A DNA stretch of 37,830 bases from FCB group bacterium (GTDB lineage Bacteria; Zixibacteria; MSB-5A5; GN15; JAAZOE01), in assembly GCA_024231695.1 (NCBI GenBank), contig JAAEQF010000395.1, forward strand, positions 1 through 37,830, read 5' to 3'. The first letter of the stretch is position 1. Each line of letters starts with the position of its first letter. Made by a program: the position numbers and the translations under genes. The notes under the pieces were generated by a model. That model saw only the letters and a list, made by a program, of their open reading frames with translations. It was not told where the DNA came from and made no database searches. Below, piece after piece: positions 26,686-33,560 of this stretch.

Positions 26686-27595
26686 CGCTTCCCCTCCGCC
26701 GGCTTCTGAAAAACGATATGTTGCCGATGACGATAAACGCCATGATAACGATATGGGCCAGGGTTTGTGGTCCCATCATGCGCAAGGCCGGCGTGGGCAT
26801 ATTTTCGAATCGTTCGTATTTATTTTTCAAAATCGTCTCGTACTCGGCCGCACCCTTGACTCCGCCCAGAAGACCGATAGCCTGCTTGGGATAATAGGGG
26901 TAAATCAAGGGAGCGACTACAGCCGCCAGCCCCGGAGCCACCGGCACGTTGCCGGGATCACCAACAAACAGAATCCACTCCTTCGGCCCCGGTTTACCGC
27001 CGCCGATGGGCAATATCAGGTCCATATCCTTGGCCGATTTGACGTCGTCGAAAAGCGGGATATCGTTGATGTCGGTGTTATGCGCGTCGGTCGAATACAT
27101 TTTCCGAAAATCGGTGATGATCACATTCAAAACGCCTTCGTTACCGGCTTTGTAACCGAGCATTATATAGTCGGTTCCGTATTCCACTTCGGGAAATTCC
27201 GGTTCAAGGACCTCGGTGATCGTTTCCGTCATCAACGCCTGACCCTGCGGCCAGAGTGACATGAAATAAATCTTGTGCTTCCGGGCCAGACAATGGCGGA
27301 CGAAAGCATTGGCCATGGGAAACACTTCCGGCTTCATGGCCGGATCGAAATCATAGGAGATCAAAACCTTCGAACCGGAAGGCATGGTTTCGATCTTATC
27401 AAAAACTTTTTGTACAATCAGGGTTGGGCTTTCCTTGAATTCAATCTGGAAAACAACGGCCGAGGCCACCGCCAGAAGGACAAACAGGAAAATGATACGG
27501 CGATCTATATCGCGGCCGCGAAGGGAATAAATCAATATGGCCAGAAGTCCGCCGAAAATGAAAATCATCGAAATGGCTACGCCGATATTACTCAT
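26678..27595 (-). CDS. Cassette 2 protein C: membrane-anchored extracytoplasmic domain protein
   Basis: The start is taken at the ATG at 27595, because GGGGAG lies five bases upstream; the GTG at 27601 is within that site's reach but less well placed. Two N-terminal helices flank a basic loop (SLRGRDIDRR). The extracytoplasmic domain follows, then a C-terminal helix (LAHIVIMAFIVIGNISFF) with a basic end (RSRRRGSDA). Domain signatures are ISYDFDPAMKPEVFPM, MSLWPQGQ, YGTDYIMLGYKAGNEGV, NTDINDIPLFDDV and AIGLLGGVKGAAEYETIL. The alternating strands and a glycine-rich start hint at a Rossmann-like fold, unproven. It overlaps protein B by eight bases. Confidence 0.85.
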   Translation of the reverse strand: MSNIGVAISMIFIFGGLLAILIYSLRGRDIDRRIIFLFVLLAVASAVVFQIEFKESPTLIVQKVFDKIETMPSGSKVLISYDFDPAMKPEVFPMANAFVRHCLARKHKIYFMSLWPQGQALMTETITEVLEPEFPEVEYGTDYIMLGYKAGNEGVLNVIITDFRKMYSTDAHNTDINDIPLFDDVKSAKDMDLILPIGGGKPGPKEWILFVGDPGNVPVAPGLAAVVAPLIYPYYPKQAIGLLGGVKGAAEYETILKNKYERFENMPTPALRMMGPQTLAHIVIMAFIVIGNISFFRSRRRGSDA

Positions 27596-28262
27596 TATCA
27601 CTCCCCAGATAAGTCCGATCCATCCCCAGAATCAGCCGCAACGACATAGCCACCACACCCAGACCGACGCCGATCAAAATCGCCCGTTGTCCGGCCAGAT
27701 TGGGCGCGTTCATAATCCAGATAGCCAGATTGGGGATCTGGAAGATCGAAAACGATTCCGGTATCCATCCGGTCAACATCATCCCCAAAGGCGTCCGCCC
27801 CAAAAGGATGACAAAGGCGGCGACAAGAAGGATAGTCGCCTCACGGTTCTTGGCCCGGAAGGCCCGGTAAGAAGCCGAAGCGACATAAAAGGCCAGCAGA
27901 GCATACATGGTCGAGGATAGCGGGGTGATAACATTTTGAAAAATCTGCTGCAGATACGATTCCGTCGCCGTCACCGAGGCGCCGATTCCTACCGTACCAA
28001 ATTTACCCAGTCCGATAATCAGGGTTATAAAAAATCCAACCAGGGTAACAATGGAAAAACCCCAATCGTCTCTTTTTCGATAAACCTTGCTGAAGTGAAT
28101 TCGAACCAGATTGCCGCCGCCGAGGAAAAAGGCGAAAACGGCGATGATATCAAAAAAGAGCGAAAAATCCTCACCCAGGGTTTGAGCCGGCGGAAAGAAA
28201 ACCGAGAGGATTAGAACCGTTCCGACAACGGATGTAATAATAACCGGGACCGTTCGCTTCAT
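27588..28262 (-). CDS. Cassette 2 protein B: six-helix membrane protein
   Basis: The 224-residue protein has about six helices. It carries the B-family segments PLSSTMYALLAFYVASASYR, REATILLVAAFVILLGRTP, the NLAGQRAILIGVGLGVV region and ILGMDRTYLGSD at the C-terminus. A basic loop (HFSKVYRKRDDW) follows the second helix, which places it in the cytoplasm. It lies 19 bases after protein A and its end overlaps protein C. It is closer in sequence to the cassette 1 protein than to that of cassette 3. Function unknown. Confidence 0.85.
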   Translation of the reverse strand: MKRTVPVIITSVVGTVLILSVFFPPAQTLGEDFSLFFDIIAVFAFFLGGGNLVRIHFSKVYRKRDDWGFSIVTLVGFFITLIIGLGKFGTVGIGASVTATESYLQQIFQNVITPLSSTMYALLAFYVASASYRAFRAKNREATILLVAAFVILLGRTPLGMMLTGWIPESFSIFQIPNLAIWIMNAPNLAGQRAILIGVGLGVVAMSLRLILGMDRTYLGSDNE

Positions 28263-28281
28263 AATTGTGCCATATCCATTA

Positions 28282-29496
28282 TCAATTGGTTGAGAATATT
28301 TTCAACATTATGTCCAAAAGTCCCTGCATGGACTCAATGTTCCAGGCCGTGGCCATCGTTATGGCCAGCGTGCCGATGACCATGGCCGCCATGGCTACGA
28401 ATTTGCCGACATCCTGACCCTTGAGGGATCCAAGCTGTTTGGGGTCACCGGATAGATAAGCCGAAGCCGCGAAAAGTTCTTCGCCGATCAAAGTATAGTC
28501 ACAAGCAGCCACGAAAAATGGTAACTGCCCCGGTCGGGCCGTTCCGGCAATCTGGATGGCGCCGATACTGTTACCGGTCTCGGCCAGAATCAGCGATTCG
28601 GCAAAAAAGGCTCCCAGATAAAGACAGGTAGCCGGTTTGTCGCGGACCATGATACCGTTGACGGCGGCCACATATCCGAACTGCTCGTCGGTGACATAAT
28701 TGACCATCTCGTCATTATAAGCATCGGGGCGCCCGGCTGTCATATATGAAGTCTTGATCGTTTCGCGGGCCGTGGTCATTACCAGTGATCGTGACACCGG
28801 CATCTTGATTTTGCTGTCATAGTCGGCCACCACTCGAGAAACATGGCCCAGGATGGTTATGGCCGCCAACGTCTGGACATCGTCCATGTCGAGAATACCG
28901 GGTATGAACAGAATAGGACGACCCATTTCGGTCGCTCGTCCCACTGCTTCTTCCAAAGCTTCCAGCCCGCCGATCTTGCGAATAAACAGTTTCCGGCCCG
29001 ATTTGGCCGAAATAATGAAACCAATCACTGCGCCGCAGACGATAAAGGCCAGGATCAGCACATTGAGCATACCAAAATTGAAAAATTCCCAATCGGCCAT
29101 GGCCGGGGTCGAAGATTCGGACATACCCTCACCGGTCTCGCCGATCGTTCCAATTCGATAGACATAAGCCAAACCGTTTTCGACTTTATCATCGGCAAAG
29201 GAAGTCTCCCCCGGCAGAAGCGAGGCGATCTGTTCAAAATCCGTATCGCTGGTGGAACGATAAATGTTGTACCCCAGAATCCCATCCGGATCGTCGATAG
29301 ATTTGTTCCAAGTGATATCAAGGGCGCCGCCGTCATCATACTTGTGATTAACGGCGACTACATTTGTGGCCGAAGCAGGAATCACTGCCACAATCGAATC
29401 GGTAACCAAAGCAGTCGAATCCTGAGCCAAAGCCCAACCGCTTATAGCCAGAATGAAAAACAAAGAAAACAGAATACCGGCCGCTGTTTTCATCAT
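28282..29496 (-). CDS. Cassette 2 protein A: FN3 protein with conserved cytoplasmic domain
   Basis: The 404-residue protein has a signal peptide (cleavage near ALAQ, residue 25), an FN3-like domain at about 40-130, a helix at about 141-163 ending in SAKSGRK, and the conserved domain at about 165-365. The domain shows EEAVGRATEMGRPILF, GILDMDDVQTLAAITILG, TAGRPDAYNDEMV, KPATCLYLGAFFAESLILAE and TGNSIGAIQIAGTARPGQ. ACDYTLIGEELFAASAYL comes next, before a final helix. The charge pattern puts FN3 outside and the conserved domain in the cytoplasm. Its ATG overlaps the end of cassette 1 protein D by four bases, which ties the two cassettes into one transcript. Confidence 0.87.
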   Translation of the reverse strand: MMKTAAGILFSLFFILAISGWALAQDSTALVTDSIVAVIPASATNVVAVNHKYDDGGALDITWNKSIDDPDGILGYNIYRSTSDTDFEQIASLLPGETSFADDKVENGLAYVYRIGTIGETGEGMSESSTPAMADWEFFNFGMLNVLILAFIVCGAVIGFIISAKSGRKLFIRKIGGLEALEEAVGRATEMGRPILFIPGILDMDDVQTLAAITILGHVSRVVADYDSKIKMPVSRSLVMTTARETIKTSYMTAGRPDAYNDEMVNYVTDEQFGYVAAVNGIMVRDKPATCLYLGAFFAESLILAETGNSIGAIQIAGTARPGQLPFFVAACDYTLIGEELFAASAYLSGDPKQLGSLKGQDVGKFVAMAAMVIGTLAITMATAWNIESMQGLLDIMLKIFSTN

Positions 29497-30122
29497 GGAA
29501 TCATCTCGAGCCAGGTGCCGAACAGAAAGTCGAGCCGGCCCAGCATCAGTGACATACGGCTCATTACGGTATATCCAAACGAAGCTCCGAAAGTTACCAT
29601 CAAAAACCAGATGCCCACTTTGGCCGCTCCGCCGAAAGCTCCCTTGTGCTCCTTGGAAAAGAAGAAATAAACCAGGCCACAGAAGACACCAACAGCGATT
29701 ATCACGTTGTCGATAATGTCGAAAACACCGCCGCGAAAAACCGGCATAATAGTCGAAGAAACCTGGACCATGGCATTGGAGACGAAATAAATCATCATAT
29801 ACAACCCGGCTGTGGCACCGACAACAAAAGCCAGTGGCCAGCGCGACAACCAGCCGATTTTGTTGGACAAGCGGGTCAACATCATGATACCGAGCACAAA
29901 ACCGAACCAGGGATAATACTCCGGATTCACCGGATCAAACACCTGAGCATAGAATTTCTTATAGAACATATCCCAGAAAAAAACTATGAACCAGTAGCCG
30001 GCTGAGATACCGACGAAAATCGCTTCGCACACCTTATAAAAGATGTTGTCCTTGTACAGAAAGGAGATAATCCCAAGAGTAAACAAGGCTGCCAGCCAGA
30101 TGCCAAAAGTCTGCCAATCCAT
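29493..30122 (-). CDS. Cassette 1 protein D: polytopic membrane protein
   Basis: The 209-residue protein is the shortest and probably the plainest D protein, with five or six helices. Signatures are FLYKDNIFYKVCEAIFVGIS, GWLSRWPLAFVVGATAGLYM, YFFFSKEHKGAFGGAAKVGI and FGASFGYTVMSRMSLMLGRL. The ATG directly follows the protein C stop codon, with GGAGA nine bases upstream inside that gene. The conserved last third, unusually rich in Gly, Phe and Lys/Arg for a membrane segment, is the best-conserved part of the family. Function unknown. Confidence 0.87.
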   Translation of the reverse strand: MDWQTFGIWLAALFTLGIISFLYKDNIFYKVCEAIFVGISAGYWFIVFFWDMFYKKFYAQVFDPVNPEYYPWFGFVLGIMMLTRLSNKIGWLSRWPLAFVVGATAGLYMMIYFVSNAMVQVSSTIMPVFRGGVFDIIDNVIIAVGVFCGLVYFFFSKEHKGAFGGAAKVGIWFLMVTFGASFGYTVMSRMSLMLGRLDFLFGTWLEMIP

Positions 30123-31106
30123 CTAACTTTTCTCCTTTCGTTCCCGGAAATAGGCCACGTTGCCGATGAGAATAAAGGCGATGACAACCATATGGGCGAA
30201 GGACTGAGAAAGCAAAAAGGTTGTCGCCTTGCCTATTTTCTGAGTCAGTTTTTCCATCTCCGCCGCGCCGGACATACCACCTAAGATTCCGACCAATTGC
30301 CCCGACTTGAGGTAAGGATATACCATCGGAGCCTGTACCGCCGTATTGGCCGCAGCCATAGTCAGGTTGTAACGATCCACCGCGATCTGGACCCATTCCA
30401 CCGTTCCCGGCTTGCCGGCCGAGAAATTAAAGGAAAAGTCGATGTTGGAGAAATTTCGGATGTTTTTCACCAGCGGTATGGAATCATATGAAGTGTTGTA
30501 AATATCCCTGGGGAACATGGCCTTGAAACTTTCACCCATACGCAGGATCACAAACTCGTTGCCGGCCTGAAAGCCGAGGTTGACATAGTCAACGCCGTAC
30601 ACTCGCTGTTCTCTCAGATCGGGATTGTTGGTAAACGCCATTTCGATCGATTGATTGGCCTGCTGCGGACCCTGTGGCCATAGCCCCATGATAATGATCT
30701 TCAGATCCTTCTCAAAGGCATACTGGATGATGGCATCGGACATCGGCTGAAGTTCAGGCGCGGAAGGAGGATCATAATCGTAAGAACAGAGGACTTTGGC
30801 GCCCGGAGGAAGACCATCAAGGGCGTCGAAAGCCGACTGAACTTCCGGAGAGATCTGAAGCGGCAGCGAGAATTGCATGAAAAATGGCAGTATCAGCGAT
30901 ATTCCTACCAAAAGGAAAACGATTCGCCGTCCTATATACTTACCCTTGAGGGTTGCTATCATGATACCGACAAACAAAAGTCCCATCAGAATCATGATTA
31001 CTATCGAGACCGTCCTCGAAAATTGCACTGGTTCCGTTATAACAAACTTACAGATCAGGAAGAAGGCGGTGATTAAACCGGCGGCAATCCATTCTTTGGT
31101 TTTCAT
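30123..31106 (-). CDS. Cassette 1 protein C: membrane-anchored extracytoplasmic domain protein
   Basis: The start is the ATG at 31106, because GGAGG lies six bases upstream. Three N-terminal helices with a basic loop (KGKYIGRR) between the second and third place the following domain outside. The domain has CSYDYDPPSAPELQPMSDAI, MGLWPQGPQQ, YGVDYVNLGFQAGNEFVI, YNTSYDSIPLVKNI, PGTVEW and GQLVGILGGMSGAAEMEKL. A C-terminal helix (MVVIAFILIGNVAYF) and a cytoplasmic basic tail (RERKEKS) follow. This is the fullest version of protein C; cassettes 2 and 3 have two and one N-terminal helices. Its ATG overlaps the protein B stop by one base. Confidence 0.87.
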   Translation of the reverse strand: MKTKEWIAAGLITAFFLICKFVITEPVQFSRTVSIVIMILMGLLFVGIMIATLKGKYIGRRIVFLLVGISLILPFFMQFSLPLQISPEVQSAFDALDGLPPGAKVLCSYDYDPPSAPELQPMSDAIIQYAFEKDLKIIIMGLWPQGPQQANQSIEMAFTNNPDLREQRVYGVDYVNLGFQAGNEFVILRMGESFKAMFPRDIYNTSYDSIPLVKNIRNFSNIDFSFNFSAGKPGTVEWVQIAVDRYNLTMAAANTAVQAPMVYPYLKSGQLVGILGGMSGAAEMEKLTQKIGKATTFLLSQSFAHMVVIAFILIGNVAYFRERKEKS

Positions 31107-31780
31107 CAATCACCTCCCAGGTATGAGCGTTCGAGACCCAGAATGATTCTCAACGAAGTCGAAACCAGCCCCAGTGCGATACCGATCATAATCGCCCGTT
31201 GTCCGGCCGTATTGAGCACGTTCATAATCCAGTTGGCCCACTGAGATAACTGATAGTCACGGGGCAACCATCCGGATAGCATATCGCCTACCGGCACCCG
31301 GCCAAGCATGACGAAGAAGGCCGCTAAAAGCAATAGAGTGGCTTCGAAATTTCTGGCCCGGAAAGCTCGATACGAAGCCGAAGCGACGAAAAAGGCCAGA
31401 AGAGCGAACATCGTCGAGGATAGCGCGCTGTAAACATAAACATACAGCCAGTCAAAGCCCGTTCCGGCATCGCGGAAAGAACCCGGCGGATCGGCATGCA
31501 AGCCCTGGTAGCCCTCATAGAATCCGAAAAAGACGATGGTCAAAAAAGAGAGTATTATCAGGACCGATAAAAACCATTCCGACTTCTTACGGGCTATATT
31601 AACAAACGAAATCTTCATCAGGTTCATCGCCCCCAGCCAGATAGCAAAGGCGGCAATGATGGCAAACCAATCGGTAAACCAAGCCTCAAACCGGTCGAAC
31701 GGCCAATGCGGTATGAAATACGAAATCACATACGCCAACCCGACAATGAAGGTGATCGCCAGTGGAATTTCTCGTCTCAT
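31106..31780 (-). CDS. Cassette 1 protein B: six-helix membrane protein
   Basis: The start is the ATG at 31780 (AAGGA eight bases upstream); a TTG three bases earlier is less likely. The 224-residue protein has about six helices, with cytoplasmic basic residues after the second (NIARKKSEW). Signatures are ALSSTMFALLAFFVASASYR, FEATLLLLAAFFVMLGRVP, TAGQRAIMIGIALGLV and ILGLERSYLGGD. A long loop (EGYQGLHADPPGSFRDAGTG) replaces the shorter one of the other copies. The gene lies 21 bases after protein A. Function unknown. Confidence 0.85.
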   Translation of the reverse strand: MRREIPLAITFIVGLAYVISYFIPHWPFDRFEAWFTDWFAIIAAFAIWLGAMNLMKISFVNIARKKSEWFLSVLIILSFLTIVFFGFYEGYQGLHADPPGSFRDAGTGFDWLYVYVYSALSSTMFALLAFFVASASYRAFRARNFEATLLLLAAFFVMLGRVPVGDMLSGWLPRDYQLSQWANWIMNVLNTAGQRAIMIGIALGLVSTSLRIILGLERSYLGGD

Positions 31781-31801
31781 CAAAAAATCCTTGCGTTTGG
31801 T

Positions 31802-33052
31802 TTAATAGGCCTTAAACAGCCCTGAAACTCCAATACCGAAACTTTCCAGAATAACGCCGATTACAATTGCAAATAGAAATATCGCTTTGCCGACGTCCTG
31901 GCCCTTGAGCGATCCCATCAGCTTCGGTTCTCCAGAAAGATAGGCCGAAGCGGCAAAAAGCTCTTCACCGATCAAAGTATAATCGCAGGCGGCTACGAAG
32001 AATGGTAACTGAGCCGGCATCGCCGTGCCGGCGATCTGAATGGCTCCGATACTGTTGCCCGTTTCAGCCATAATCAGCGATTCGGCGAAAAATGTTCCGA
32101 TCATGAAAATCGTGGCCGGCTTCTCGCGGACGAAAAGACCGTCGATAGCCGCCGCGTAACCAAACTGGTCATCGGTCAAATAGCGCACCTGATCTTCCAT
32201 AAAGGAATCGGGACGGCCCGCTTTGCTGTATGACTCCTTGACGACTTCCTTGGCCGTTACCATTACCATCGATCGGCAGACCGGCACGTCAATTCTTGTA
32301 TCGTTTTGGGCGGCAATGGTCGCTACCCGGCCAAGAATCGTCATACTGGCAATCGTCTGAACATCATCCATATCGTGAATACCGGGGACATAGTAGATTG
32401 ATCGACCCATTTCCGTGGCTCGCCCAACGGCGTTTTCCACTTCCTCAATTCCGGCGATTTTGCGGATATAGATATCTTTTCCGGATTTGGCGGCATAGAT
32501 AAAGTATATGATCGCACCGGCGAGGATAAGGATGCCGATGAAAATATTCAACCGCGCCGTATTGAACCATTGAGCGCTCGATACAGTCGGACCGGCTACA
32601 GCCGATTCACTCTCGACCCGCCACAAAATGTCGCCATTGGCCTTATCATAATTAATGGCCGCGACTTTGTAAAAGAATTCCGTTCCTGTCTCCGCCTGAT
32701 TATCCATAAAGTCGGAAAATCCCTGAGACGCATTCCCCAAAACAGCATACGGGCCATCGGCCGATTCACTTCGAAGAACCTCGTACTCCATGACCTTCCC
32801 GCCTTCAAAATCGTCAGGCGACAAATCCCATTTCAACTCAATCGTTCCGCCGGCGTCGTTATCGCGATCCTGAACAACGATATTAAATGCCGGTTGCGGT
32901 GTTTGTTCCCTTAAAAACAGAGTGTCATAAACCGGAGCAGCCACGGCTAAACTATCGCCAACGGCCTCATCTTGAGCATTCAGTTGTGGGGAGATAAAAA
33001 GAAAAAGGAACAGAACCGCAAGGGAGGTAAGACTACACAACCTGTATGTCAT
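31802..33052 (-). CDS. Cassette 1 protein A: FN3 protein with conserved cytoplasmic domain
   Basis: This is the first gene of the twelve-gene operon. The 416-residue protein has a signal peptide (cleavage near LNAQ, residue 27), an FN3-like domain at about 53-155, a helix at about 168-187 followed by AAKSGKD, the conserved cytoplasmic domain at about 192-388, and a last helix at about 389-408. Domain signatures are ENAVGRATEMGRSIYY, GIHDMDDVQTIASMTILG, KAGRPDSFMEDQV, REKPATIFMIGTFFAES, TGNSIGAIQIAGTAMPAQ and CDYTLIGEELFAASAYLSG. The start has AGGA six bases upstream, and a promoter candidate lies about 160 bases upstream. The domain resembles uncharacterised DUF6754-like proteins, a tentative match. 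No catalytic function is established. Confidence 0.87.
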   Translation of the reverse strand: MTYRLCSLTSLAVLFLFLFISPQLNAQDEAVGDSLAVAAPVYDTLFLREQTPQPAFNIVVQDRDNDAGGTIELKWDLSPDDFEGGKVMEYEVLRSESADGPYAVLGNASQGFSDFMDNQAETGTEFFYKVAAINYDKANGDILWRVESESAVAGPTVSSAQWFNTARLNIFIGILILAGAIIYFIYAAKSGKDIYIRKIAGIEEVENAVGRATEMGRSIYYVPGIHDMDDVQTIASMTILGRVATIAAQNDTRIDVPVCRSMVMVTAKEVVKESYSKAGRPDSFMEDQVRYLTDDQFGYAAAIDGLFVREKPATIFMIGTFFAESLIMAETGNSIGAIQIAGTAMPAQLPFFVAACDYTLIGEELFAASAYLSGEPKLMGSLKGQDVGKAIFLFAIVIGVILESFGIGVSGLFKAY

Positions 33053-33215
33053 AACGATTCCTTATGTTTCGGCCATCCGACCGGGCAGTTTTTAACGGCG
33101 GCGGGTGAGACAGAATTATCTATTTGACGACTCCCGCCCACTTTCCGTTCAATTTCAATTCCCAGTCAATCAGACTCACCGTCACGTCGGCGACCGACTA
33201 CGAAAACAAAGAAAT

Positions 33216-33244
33216 AATCTAACCCTCCCCACAATTCAAGTCAA
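33216..33244 (-). promoter_or_regulatory. Promoter candidate of the cassette operon
   Basis: On the - strand, TTGACT (33244-33239) and TAGATT (33221-33216) are spaced by 17 bases. The string TTGACTTGAA resembles the TTGATTTGAA at the tolQ and pal promoters. Transcription would start near 33209, giving a leader of about 157 bases. Confidence 0.5.
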
Positions 33245-33388
33245 GTTAAATTATTGTGCCAATTACCACTTCCGAATGCCCATATCCACAAGATATAACC
33301 GTTATGCCATCCTAATCGCAGAGTAAAATATAGATTTTAGGACGGAGAGACAGGGATGCATGAAGAACTTTTTGGAAGAGCAGGTTGT

Positions 33389-33456
33389 CAGGTTGAATTC
33401 ACGACGGTTTAAGAGTGGCGTTTGCCACCACGACAGTGAGAAGTCGTGATGAATTC
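33389..33456. repeat. Direct repeat copy 1, palindromic element
   Basis: The 41 bases 33389-33429 match 33508-33548 with two differences. The unit contains a hairpin, GTGGC-gttt-GCCAC (33415-33428). In this copy an outer inverted repeat, GAATTCACGAC (33395-33405) and GTCGTGATGAATTC (33443-33456), encloses it, as in REP-like or MITE-like elements. Confidence 0.7.
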
Positions 33457-33507
33457 CTATCGTATTGCCGAGATATAAATAGAACTTGGCTTTTGAAGTA
33501 GAAAACT

Positions 33508-33560
33508 CAGGTTGAACTCACGACAGTTTAAGAGTGGCGTTTGCCACCGCGGCGCAATTC
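33508..33560. repeat. Direct repeat copy 2, containing the metallophosphoesterase stop codon
   Basis: This copy keeps the 41-base core and the GTGGC-gttt-GCCAC hairpin (33534-33547), but its right arm is shortened to GCGGCGCAATTCC. The last codons and TAA stop (33530-33528, - strand) of the metallophosphoesterase gene lie inside the repeat. Confidence 0.7.

Larger units (their letters stand above)
33053..33527. other. Intergenic region upstream of the cassette operon
   Basis: This 475-base stretch contains the leader and promoter of the cassette operon and most of the two copies of the direct repeat. No gene is convincing. Confidence 0.55.

Noticed and set aside
28843..29670. 275-residue open frame on the + strand opposite cassette 2 protein A
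   Set aside because: It lies wholly antisense to a clearly conserved gene, has no domain and low-complexity basic composition, and similar shadows occur opposite the other A genes.
22353..33052. Reading the cassette as Rnf/Nqr, secretion or gas-vesicle machinery
   Set aside because: None of the flavin, iron-sulphur, ATPase or vesicle motifs of those systems are present in any of the twelve proteins.
22353..33052. Recent tandem amplification or assembly duplication of the cassette
   Set aside because: The copies differ throughout, including helix number and protein length, so they are old paralogs and not collapsed or duplicated reads.
33389..33548. Possible CRISPR array from the two 41-base repeats
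   Set aside because: There are only two copies, spaced by 78 bases, with one inside a coding sequence and no cas gene nearby.
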